Source: SCUN01 sp964343975
GTDB taxonomy: Bacteria; Acidobacteriota; Vicinamibacteria; Vicinamibacterales; SCN-69-37
Direction: 5' to 3'
Length of the DNA: 13,344 bases
NCBI GenBank assembly: GCA_964343975.1
Contig: CAYFLU010000091.1
Coordinates: 1 to 13,344, forward strand
Positions 7,196 to 13,344 of this stretch are shown piece after piece. The number at the start of each line of letters is the position of its first letter. The first letter of the stretch is position 1. A program made the position numbers and the translations under genes. The notes beneath the pieces were generated by a model that did not search any database, was not told where the DNA came from, and was given only the letters and a program-made list of their open reading frames with translations.

Positions 7196-8788
7196 TTAGA
7201 TCCGGAGTTTGCGGCGTAGTTCGCCGACGGTCATCACGCCCGTCGCGACGGCGCCGGCGAGATAGAGCGAGCCGAACACGAACAGGATCGTGAGATTGCG
7301 CACGATCAGCATGTGCTCGGGCAGCACCCAGCGGAGGCCCGTGGCGAGCGCGGCGGCGACGAGCGCGACGGCCCAGCAGCGCATTGTGAAGCTGACCGGC
7401 ACCGCGAAGTCGTCGATGCGCGACTTCAGCGCGCGACGCAGGAGCGCGAACTCCACCCAGCCCGACAGGCCCGCCGAGAGCGTCAACCCGGCGGTGCCGA
7501 TGCGCTGACTGAGACCGAACATCGGCGGCAACACGAGTGCGAATAGCACGCCGAGGACGACGACGAGCGCGATCCGCACATAGGCGAAACGGGCGGGCGT
7601 CTTCGTGTCGCCGATCGCATAGAACGCGGACGCATAGAAGCGCCCGATTGTCGTCGCGATCAGTCCGACGGCGGATCCTGCGAGCACCATCCAGACATAC
7701 TGCGAATCGCCGGCGGTAAAACGGCCTCGCTGAAACAGCAGGCCGGCCATCACGTCGCCAAAGATCAGGAAGCCGACGACCGAGGGCACCATCAGGGAGA
7801 TCAGCAGGCGCTGTCCGTTGATGAGGTGGCTCGCGAGCACTTTGCGGCGCTCGTCGACGGCGACGGCCGACATGCCGGGCAAGGCCGCCGAGGAAATCGC
7901 CATGCCGAACAGGCTCACGGGAAACGTGTAGAGCGATTGCGCGGCCAGCAACGCGGCCACGGCGCCGACATCGAGCCAACTCGCGATAGTGCTATCGATG
8001 AAGGCGCTCACCTGAATTGCGCCGCGGCTCAAGATCACGGGCACGGCTGATGCAAGGACGAATCGCACGTCGTCGGTGATGGTCAGACTGATCTGGCGCC
8101 AGCCCGGACTCATCACGCGCAGAAGCTGCGGCACTTGGGCGGCCACCTGAAGTGCGCTACCGACGACGGCGCCCCATGCGGCCGCGAGCACGATCGCGGA
8201 CTGCGACTCGTGCCGATGCCAGACGACTGCCGCCATGATGGCGAAGTTCCACAGAGTGGGTGCCGCGTAGGCATTGAAGAACTTGCCGTGCGTGTTCAGC
8301 ACAGCCAAACACCAGGCGGAACCGACGAGGAGCCCCACACCCGGGAAGAACACGCGGACGAGTGTGACCGTGAGGTCGTATTGCGCCCCTTCAAACCCGC
8401 CCGACACCAGCGTCACAACGGTGGGTGCAAACAGCACGCCCAGCAGCACGATGACGGAGGTCACCAGTGCGAGCAGCGCCAGCACGGTGCGCGCGAGCCG
8501 ATCGGCCGCCTCGGCGCCGGCCTGCTTCACCAAGCGCGAATACACGGGGATCATCGACGCGGACAACACGCCGTCGCCGAAGAGGTTCTGCAAGAAGTTC
8601 GGAATCTTGAGCGCCGCCCCGAATGCCGAGGCTTCCATCCCGAGGCCCAACAAACTGCTCAAGAGCATCTGTCGCGCCAACCCCGCCACGCGGCTGAGCA
8701 GCATGCCGGCGGAGACGAGCGCGGTCTTCCATGCGAGCGACGCCGGAGCGCCGGCGGCGCGTGCCTCTGTGGGGGTCACGCGCTCCAT
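7196..8788 (-). CDS. murJ: MurJ/MviN-family lipid II flippase homologue
   Basis: This 530-residue polytopic membrane protein belongs to the MurJ branch of the MOP exporters, which flip lipid II or related lipid-linked sugars across the inner membrane. Family signatures are 'LSRVAGLARQ' (31-40), 'KIPNFLQNLFGDGVLS' (61-76), 'TFPVSLFGMAISSAALP' (288-304), 'LFQRGRFTAGDS' (351-362) and 'FYAIGDTKTP' (389-398), with about 14 membrane segments. Length is normal (510-530). I chose the ATG at 8788, 10 bp after the HPt stop. The frame extends upstream to 8995, but that part overlaps the HPt gene and reads as low-complexity Arg/Ser. By eye against E. coli MurJ, R18 and R24 are kept (R33, R39), while D39 and R270 both become Ser (S54, S285). 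It may be true MurJ or a paralogue for another lipid carrier. It is last in an operon with a phosphorelay. Confidence 0.9.
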   Translation of the reverse strand: MERVTPTEARAAGAPASLAWKTALVSAGMLLSRVAGLARQMLLSSLLGLGMEASAFGAALKIPNFLQNLFGDGVLSASMIPVYSRLVKQAGAEAADRLARTVLALLALVTSVIVLLGVLFAPTVVTLVSGGFEGAQYDLTVTLVRVFFPGVGLLVGSAWCLAVLNTHGKFFNAYAAPTLWNFAIMAAVVWHRHESQSAIVLAAAWGAVVGSALQVAAQVPQLLRVMSPGWRQISLTITDDVRFVLASAVPVILSRGAIQVSAFIDSTIASWLDVGAVAALLAAQSLYTFPVSLFGMAISSAALPGMSAVAVDERRKVLASHLINGQRLLISLMVPSVVGFLIFGDVMAGLLFQRGRFTAGDSQYVWMVLAGSAVGLIATTIGRFYASAFYAIGDTKTPARFAYVRIALVVVLGVLFALVLPPMFGLSQRIGTAGLTLSAGLSGWVEFALLRRALKSRIDDFAVPVSFTMRCWAVALVAAALATGLRWVLPEHMLIVRNLTILFVFGSLYLAGAVATGVMTVGELRRKLRI

Positions 8789-8798
8789 TATCCGCGAC

Positions 8799-9149
8799 TT
8801 AGGCCTGATCGCGTTCGCGTTCGAGGATGGGCCGGATCGCGTCGAGCTCCTCGCGGAACACGTCGAGGAGCGGCCGGGCCGTGGCCGCGTCCGCGTGCTC
8901 GAGTTGCTGACACACTGCCGACAACCGCAACGCGCCGAGTTGCGCGCTGCTCGACTTGAGCGAATGCGCCGCGAGCTTCTGTGCCGCGGCATCACCCGAC
9001 AGCACGCCGTCGATGACGCGGCCAGACAGCTCGCCGAGCCCGTCGAGGTACGTCGTGAGCAACATCCGCACGAGCGGCGTCTCGGTCATCGCGCCGACCT
9101 CGCGCAGTTCGTCCAGTCGAGCCGGATCAAAACGCGGTGTGTCCGTCAT
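8799..9149 (-). CDS. HPt histidine phosphotransfer protein
   Basis: This 116-residue soluble helical protein has the HPt signature 'AHSLKSSSAQLGA' (61-73), with H62 as the phosphorylated residue; the canonical form is HxLKG-type. One Hpt four-helix bundle fills the protein. It should take phosphate from the receiver of the kinase encoded just upstream (D396) and pass it to a response regulator not present in this window. The ATG overlaps the kinase stop in an ATGA, so the two are translationally coupled and probably made in similar amounts. Many hybrid kinases carry this domain in the same chain; here it is a separate protein. Role in the relay is inferred from order and motifs. Confidence 0.92.
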   Translation of the reverse strand: MTDTPRFDPARLDELREVGAMTETPLVRMLLTTYLDGLGELSGRVIDGVLSGDAAAQKLAAHSLKSSSAQLGALRLSAVCQQLEHADAATARPLLDVFREELDAIRPILERERDQA

Positions 9150-10564
9150 GCCCCACCCTGTGCGCGCCCGGCCGTGTGGCTCGCCAGCATCCGGGCCAAG
9201 CCGTCGCGCGTGAACGGCTTGGACAAGTAGTCACTCATCCCCGCCGCCAAACATTTCTCGCGATCGCCGATGATCGCATTCGCCGTGAGCGCCACGATCG
9301 GCAACGCCGCCGCGGGTCCACCAAGCGCGCGAATGCGACGAGTCGCTTCAAAGCCATCCATCTCGGGCATGAGGCAATCCATGAGCACGACATCGTACGC
9401 CCCGCCGCGTTCAATCGCCGCGAGCGCCGCCGCGCCGTTCACCGCCGTCTCGACCACGCACTTGAGCGAGACCAGCATCGCCATCGCGACCTGGCGATTC
9501 ACGTCGTTGTCTTCCGCCAACAGGATGCGGCAGCCCGGAGGCGGCTGGGTGGGCGTGGCTGACGCGGCGACCGGCGCCGCCGGTTCCGACGCCACAGCCG
9601 GCGCCGCGCGTTCCGCGCGCACCGTGAACCAGAACCACGACCCGACGCCGGGCGTGCTCTCCACGCCAACCGTGCCGCCCATCATCTCGGCGAGACGCTT
9701 CGACAGCACGAGCCCAAGACCGGTGCCGCCGAACTTCCGCGTGGTCGACAAGTCGGCCTGCGTGAACGGCTGAAACAAGCGCTCGACTGCCTCCGGCGAC
9801 AACCCGATCCCCGTGTCGCGCACATCGCCGCGCAGCATCAGGCCGTCGGCGGTCTCCGCCACAGACAACCGCACCGACACGCGCCCGTGCTCGGTGAACT
9901 TGATCGCGTTGCCGACCAGGTTCGTGACGATCTGCCGCACGCGCACCGGATCGAGCCGCAGCCGTGCGGGCACGGACGCATTCACCTCGCACTGGAACTC
10001 GAGGCCCTTGCGATCGGCCTCCGGCGCAAGCAAGTCACGCACGTCATGCACGAGACGATGCGGCTCGGTGTCGCGCAACTCAAGATCCAGCTTGCCGGCC
10101 TCGACCTTCGAGACATCGAGAATGTCGTTGATGATCGCGAGCAGCATCACGCCCGACCGCTTCGCGGCCTCGGCGAGGTGCCGCTGCCGTTCGTCGACGC
10201 CGGTGTCGAGCAGGAGGTCGAGCATGCCGAGCACACCGTTCATCGGCGTGCGGATCTCGTGGCTCATCAGCGCGAGGAACAAACTCTTGGCGTGGCTCGC
10301 CGCATCCGCCGCGTGCAGGGCCTCGCGCAGGCGGTCGCGTTCCTTGGCCAGCTCACTGGCAGATGCCGCGCGCAATTCCTCATTCAGTCCGCGCAGCTCC
10401 TCGGACGAGATCGCCAGCGAACGTTCGAGAAGATACCGGTCCTTGTCGTGATCGGCGTACGTGCGCGACACCGCGTCGAGCAGCGCCTCGGTCTGCGCCG
10501 GCGTCGGCTCCGCGCCCGGCGCGATCCCGGCCCGTCGCAGCTGCCGCTGCAGCAGCCGGTGCAC
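9146..10564 (-). CDS. Cytoplasmic hybrid histidine kinase with C-terminal receiver
   Basis: This 472-residue kinase has no membrane segment and no recognisable PAS, GAF or other sensor domain. Residues 1-65 form a charged module with 'YLLERSLAISSEELRGLNEELR' character (44-65), running into a coiled coil to about 92. I recall similar modules in front of kinases and cyclases beside FIST genes. HisKA has the H-box 'SHEIRTPMNG' with H102. The ATPase domain shows the N-box (N219), G1 'DVRDTGIGL' (247-255), F-box 'LFQPFTQAD' and G2 'GGTGLGL' (279-285). After an Ala/Pro linker (319-343) the receiver has the acidic pair E351/D352, phospho-site D396 in 'VLMDCLMPEMDG', T427 and K449. All key residues are present. 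The GTG start follows the FIST stop directly (TAAGTG), with GGAG 6 bp upstream. Input probably comes from the FIST protein and output goes to the HPt. Confidence 0.95.
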   Translation of the reverse strand: MHRLLQRQLRRAGIAPGAEPTPAQTEALLDAVSRTYADHDKDRYLLERSLAISSEELRGLNEELRAASASELAKERDRLREALHAADAASHAKSLFLALMSHEIRTPMNGVLGMLDLLLDTGVDERQRHLAEAAKRSGVMLLAIINDILDVSKVEAGKLDLELRDTEPHRLVHDVRDLLAPEADRKGLEFQCEVNASVPARLRLDPVRVRQIVTNLVGNAIKFTEHGRVSVRLSVAETADGLMLRGDVRDTGIGLSPEAVERLFQPFTQADLSTTRKFGGTGLGLVLSKRLAEMMGGTVGVESTPGVGSWFWFTVRAERAAPAVASEPAAPVAASATPTQPPPGCRILLAEDNDVNRQVAMAMLVSLKCVVETAVNGAAALAAIERGGAYDVVLMDCLMPEMDGFEATRRIRALGGPAAALPIVALTANAIIGDREKCLAAGMSDYLSKPFTRDGLARMLASHTAGRAQGGA

Positions 10565-11704
10565 TTACCGCTCCGAGATCGTCGTGAGCGTCATCGTCTG
10601 GTTGTGAAGATCGCACGGCCCCTGACGACGAGGCGAGAGTTCGCCGTAGGAGTAGAAGCCGAGTTGGGTCGTGTTGGACGGCAGCTCGGCGAGCACGTTC
10701 TCGAGTTCCTCGTCGGTGCGGTCGCCCAGCACCCACCGCCGGCCCGCGCAACTGATGGCGACCGACAGCACCGGCGCATCCTCCCCGTGCGGACCACGCG
10801 CCTGCTCGGCCGCATCGGTCGCACCGTCGATCAGGCGATCGAGATTCGTGTGCATGAGGCGCACCATCGCGCCCTGCGGCACGTTACCCGCGAACCGCAG
10901 CGACCGCGCCTCTTCATCGATCCCGAGCAACGTGCGCACGATCGGGTCCTGATCGTCCATGTCGCGGAGGATGGCAAGCGGAAACAGCAGGCCCGTGGCC
11001 GGGAGACCGCTCGCGAAATCACCGAGGTACTTCTTGTAGAGATCGAGCGCCGGCTGCCCGTCGAGTTCGAGCAGGATGTTCCCGTCCGACTTGGTCACCG
11101 TGCGTTCGCGCCCGAAGATGTCCCAGCCGCCCTTCGATCCGGCCTGGAACTGCACGTGATCGCCGTAGAACCCGAGCGCGGTCACGCGCTCCACTTCGGG
11201 CCGCCCGTTGTGCAGGATCCACGTCCGCATGAACCGGTCATCGTCGCCGGCCAAACCGCCGGTCACGACCACCGACGAGGGCAACACGGCGTTGAGGCCG
11301 GCGGCCAGATCGCTGCCGTTCACGATCACGCCGTCCGACAAGACGAGCACTCCGCGTAGATCCGGCGCCTGCAGCTGTTGCCCCAACGACGAACCGACAT
11401 CGTGCGAGGCGGACGTCACCGTCACGGGCAACAACACGGCGCGCAGCGCCACACGATCGAAGCGGACGACGGCGACGGCGAGCAGGTGATCCACGACTTT
11501 CGCACCGAGCACGGTGCCGCTGGTCGAACACCCGGTCACGATCGACGCCGGGAACGCGTCGGCCAATGCCCGAAAGGGCTCGTGGTGGTCGAAGAGATCA
11601 CTGGCACCGAACGCCAGGACGAGGGTGTGAGGACTGTCGAGCGCCGCGGGGATCGGGGCCGACCACCCGGCGGCCCGGGTATAGGTCAACGTAACGATCT
11701 GCAC
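10565..11704 (-). CDS. FIST-domain ligand sensor protein (NosP-like layout)
   Basis: This soluble 379-residue protein has FIST_N (about 25-215) followed by FIST_C (about 215-370) and no other domain. Marks of the family are 'TGCSTSG' (57-63), 'VTGGLAGDD' (147-155), 'LELDGQPALDLYKKYLG' (212-228), 'GFYSYGELSP' (349-358) and 'LHNQTMTLT' (367-375). FIST proteins are thought to bind small ligands and feed kinases or cyclases; the NosP subgroup binds haem and senses nitric oxide next to histidine kinases. This one heads an operon with a sensorless hybrid kinase and an HPt, so it is the likely input subunit. The ligand is not shown by the sequence. I prefer the GTG at 11704 (giving 'MQIVTLTY') over a TTG at 11734, because the TTG has no ribosome site and a TATGAT box lies 6 bp before the GTG. 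Confidence 0.92.
   Translation of the reverse strand: MQIVTLTYTRAAGWSAPIPAALDSPHTLVLAFGASDLFDHHEPFRALADAFPASIVTGCSTSGTVLGAKVVDHLLAVAVVRFDRVALRAVLLPVTVTSASHDVGSSLGQQLQAPDLRGVLVLSDGVIVNGSDLAAGLNAVLPSSVVVTGGLAGDDDRFMRTWILHNGRPEVERVTALGFYGDHVQFQAGSKGGWDIFGRERTVTKSDGNILLELDGQPALDLYKKYLGDFASGLPATGLLFPLAILRDMDDQDPIVRTLLGIDEEARSLRFAGNVPQGAMVRLMHTNLDRLIDGATDAAEQARGPHGEDAPVLSVAISCAGRRWVLGDRTDEELENVLAELPSNTTQLGFYSYGELSPRRQGPCDLHNQTMTLTTISER
10571..10574 (-). promoter_or_regulatory. Ribosome binding site for the hybrid kinase GTG start
   Basis: On the minus strand GGAG lies in the last codons of the FIST gene, 6 bases before the GTG at 10564. This fixes the GTG as the start and supports coupling to the FIST gene, whose TAA stop abuts it. 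Confidence 0.65.
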
Positions 11705-11710
11705 ACTTCG

Positions 11711-11716
11711 ATCATA
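11711..11716 (-). promoter_or_regulatory. Candidate -10 element for the FIST-kinase-HPt-murJ operon
   Basis: The minus strand reads TATGAT, ending 6 bases before the GTG start at 11704. At that distance transcription would begin at or next to the start codon, giving a leaderless message. No good -35 box is visible. Confidence 0.35.
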
Positions 11717-11734
11717 GTCCTTCGCTGACGGCAA

Positions 11735-11740
11735 TATGAT
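11735..11740 (+). promoter_or_regulatory. Candidate -10 element for the membrane histidine kinase gene
   Basis: The plus strand reads TATGAT, ending 8 bases before the ATG at 11749, and mirrors the opposing TATGAT 18 bp away. Transcription would start within a base or two of the ATG. There is no convincing Shine-Dalgarno sequence before the ATG, which fits a near-leaderless message. Confidence 0.35.
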
Positions 11741-11748
11741 GAGCAGAC

Positions 11749-13344
11749 ATGCTCAGCACGGTGCGGCACTTGGCGAGCGATCGGCTCGTTCGCCTGCAGG
11801 CTTTGGTGGCGGGCATGGTCGTTGCCCTCTACTGGATGCCGTTGTCCGCCGGCGCCCTCCGAACCTTCAGCCAGTTCTGGCTCTGTCCGGTGTTTCTGGT
11901 CGTCCCCATCGCCGACCTCCTGATCCAGCGACCGCGGTGGCCGGAACCCGAGCACCGCGGATGGCGTGCGTTGTCGTTCGGCATCGGCGCCTGGATGACA
12001 GCCCTGCTGGTGGCCGCCGTGTGGCCGACCACGTATTGGACGCCCCTCGAAAACGGCGTGCTCACACTGCTCTACACCGGCTACTACCTCGGCGTGTGCT
12101 TCGCGTTGATCGGATTCGCGGATGCCGAAACTGGCCACTCCGACTCCGCGCTCGAGCGTCGTCTCTGGATGTTCGGGATCATCGCGTTCGTCGCGGGCTG
12201 GGTCATCTATCTGAAGATTGTCCCCGGCATCTTCAGTGCCGGATATTCGGCAGAGGTTTTGGCCGACGCGCCCGTCTCACTCGTGCTGGGCGTCAGTGTC
12301 ACCGCGCAGGCCCTGCGCTTTCGATACCGCGCCGCCTCGGCGCGGGTGCGCGCACTGGCCCTGGGCCTCGCCGTGTCATCCGCCGCGCTGCTCGTCAGCG
12401 ACACGCTGAACCTGCTGACCGCCGCGAAAGTCATCCCGCCCGTGGACGGCACGTGGCTCGATGTGTTCTGGGCGCTGCCCGCCCTGTGTCTCCTGGTCGC
12501 ACTGAGACTGCGCACGATGCCGTATCCCAGCGAGTCGGCGCCGCCTCCCGCGTCGGAACGCACGCCGCTGGCCCTCGGCATCACGTTGATGTTCGGCGCC
12601 ATCAGTTTCCCCGTTGCACACGGGATCCTCCACGCGCTCGGCATCACGCGCGAAACGCCGCGCGCTGCCGTCATCGCCGCCGACCTCGTCGTGATCGTGA
12701 CCAGTCTCACCGTGCTCACGCTCGGCGCCGTCTCGCACTGGCTGCTCGAACGCCGGGCCCAGAGTCTTCGGCGCGAACGCGCCGCGATGTTGGAACGGCT
12801 CGATGAAGCACACAAGTTCGAAGCGCTTGGCCGTCTGTCGGGCAGCGTGGCGCACGACTTCAACAACCTGATGACGGTCGTCAGCGGCACGGCGGAACTC
12901 GTCGCGCTCGACCCCGACCAGACCGACGAAAGACGCGACTTGATGCGTCTCAATCAGGAGGCGGTGGACCGCGCAAAGCAACTCACGCAGCAACTGCTCG
13001 CCTTCAGCCGCCGTCAGGTCAGTCCGGCCGGTGTCCTCAATGTCTCTGAGGTCGTCGAGGGACTTACCCCGCTCGTCCGCCGGCTCGTCGGCGAGTCGGT
13101 GACGCTCAACGTCGAGGCGGCGCCCGCGCTGCCGTCCGTGCGCATGAATCGCGCGCAACTCGAACAGGTGCTGATGAATCTCGTCGCGAATGCGCGTGAT
13201 GCCATGCCCGGCGGCGGACGTCTCGACATCCGTACCACCGTGCACGAACTCACCGCAGCGGATCGCACGTCGCCCGCGGTACCGGCCGGATCCTACGTCG
13301 CCTTGGTAGTGGCCGACACCGGCAGAGGCATCGACGACGCCGCG
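11749..13344 (+). CDS. Membrane sensor histidine kinase, 3' end beyond the window
   Basis: The frame is open from the ATG at 11749 to the window edge (532 codons seen, no stop). Residues 1-330 hold about ten hydrophobic segments (roughly 14-33, 43-60, 73-92, 103-123, 139-156, 171-190, 201-222, 235-253, 273-297, 306-328) with little between them. I do not recognise this as a named sensor domain. A short helix (333-355) leads to HisKA with 'GRLSGSVAHDFNNLMTVV' (361-378) and phospho-acceptor H369. The ATPase domain follows with the N-box 'NLVANARDAM' (N481) and G1 'VADTGRGID' (D523). The H-box resembles hybrid kinases of the 'AHDFNN' type, so a receiver may follow outside the window. It is divergent from the FIST operon, with 44 bp between starts, and both may feed the same HPt, which is only a conjecture. 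Confidence 0.92.
   Translation, partial: MLSTVRHLASDRLVRLQALVAGMVVALYWMPLSAGALRTFSQFWLCPVFLVVPIADLLIQRPRWPEPEHRGWRALSFGIGAWMTALLVAAVWPTTYWTPLENGVLTLLYTGYYLGVCFALIGFADAETGHSDSALERRLWMFGIIAFVAGWVIYLKIVPGIFSAGYSAEVLADAPVSLVLGVSVTAQALRFRYRAASARVRALALGLAVSSAALLVSDTLNLLTAAKVIPPVDGTWLDVFWALPALCLLVALRLRTMPYPSESAPPPASERTPLALGITLMFGAISFPVAHGILHALGITRETPRAAVIAADLVVIVTSLTVLTLGAVSHWLLERRAQSLRRERAAMLERLDEAHKFEALGRLSGSVAHDFNNLMTVVSGTAELVALDPDQTDERRDLMRLNQEAVDRAKQLTQQLLAFSRRQVSPAGVLNVSEVVEGLTPLVRRLVGESVTLNVEAAPALPSVRMNRAQLEQVLMNLVANARDAMPGGGRLDIRTTVHELTAADRTSPAVPAGSYVALVVADTGRGIDDAA

Noticed and set aside
7107..7979. Minus-strand open frame of 290 codons in another frame of the MurJ gene
   Set aside because: It has shadow composition, and its last residues are simply translation of the 24-bp repeats.
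8789..8995. 69-codon N-terminal extension of the MurJ homologue
   Set aside because: It overlaps the HPt gene in another frame and reads as Arg/Ser low complexity. The ATG at 8788 gives a normal family length.
9887..11359. Long plus-strand open frame (490 codons) opposite the kinase and FIST genes
   Set aside because: It spans two well-supported genes on the other strand and has shadow-type composition with no recognisable motif.
11705..11734. TTG start giving ten extra residues on the FIST protein
   Set aside because: There is no ribosome site before the TTG and the extra residues are not FIST-like. The GTG at 11704 gives the usual type of N-terminus.

Overview
The window is GC-rich, densely coding DNA from a diderm (Gram-negative-type) bacterium. 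It encodes an RND efflux system with an outer-membrane factor and a lipoprotein adaptor, which require two membranes. The phylum cannot be fixed from the sequence. The GC content, the purine-rich 'ACACGGAG'-type intergenic repeat and the gene repertoire would suit groups such as Acidobacteriota or Gemmatimonadota, but that is a weak guess. Only three intergenic gaps exist (75, 79 and 44 bp). No stretch above 300 bp lacks a gene, and I see no tRNA, rRNA, CRISPR array or insertion sequence.

Region 1 (1-5655, minus strand) is a two-gene operon for a complete tripartite efflux pump. A lipoprotein membrane-fusion protein (5655 to 4525) is followed after 2 bp by a 1502-residue protein that joins a full AcrB-type RND permease to a full TolC-type outer-membrane factor. 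The joint is a signal-peptide-like segment with a good signal peptidase I site. A strong hairpin surrounds the stop codon at the window edge.

Region 2 (5731-7116, plus strand) is a divergent gene for a cytoplasmic M24-family Xaa-Pro aminopeptidase with all metal ligands present. It shares a 75-bp promoter region with the efflux operon. Its 3' end meets the next operon in a 79-bp convergent gap holding two copies of a 24-bp repeat.

Region 3 (7196-11704, minus strand) is a tightly coupled four-gene operon: FIST-domain sensor, cytoplasmic hybrid histidine kinase with receiver, HPt phosphotransfer protein, then a MurJ/MviN-family flippase. The first three genes have zero spacing or a 4-bp overlap and together form a sensor-kinase-receiver-HPt relay. 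The layout recalls the NosP (FIST) / NahK / HptB nitric-oxide signalling proteins of Pseudomonas. The MurJ homologue lacks two residues that are essential in E. coli MurJ.

Region 4 (11749 to the window end, plus strand) is a divergent membrane histidine kinase with about ten N-terminal membrane segments. It is cut off by the window inside its ATPase domain. The 44-bp gap between regions 3 and 4 has a TATGAT box 6-8 bp upstream of each start codon, which suggests near-leaderless divergent transcription.
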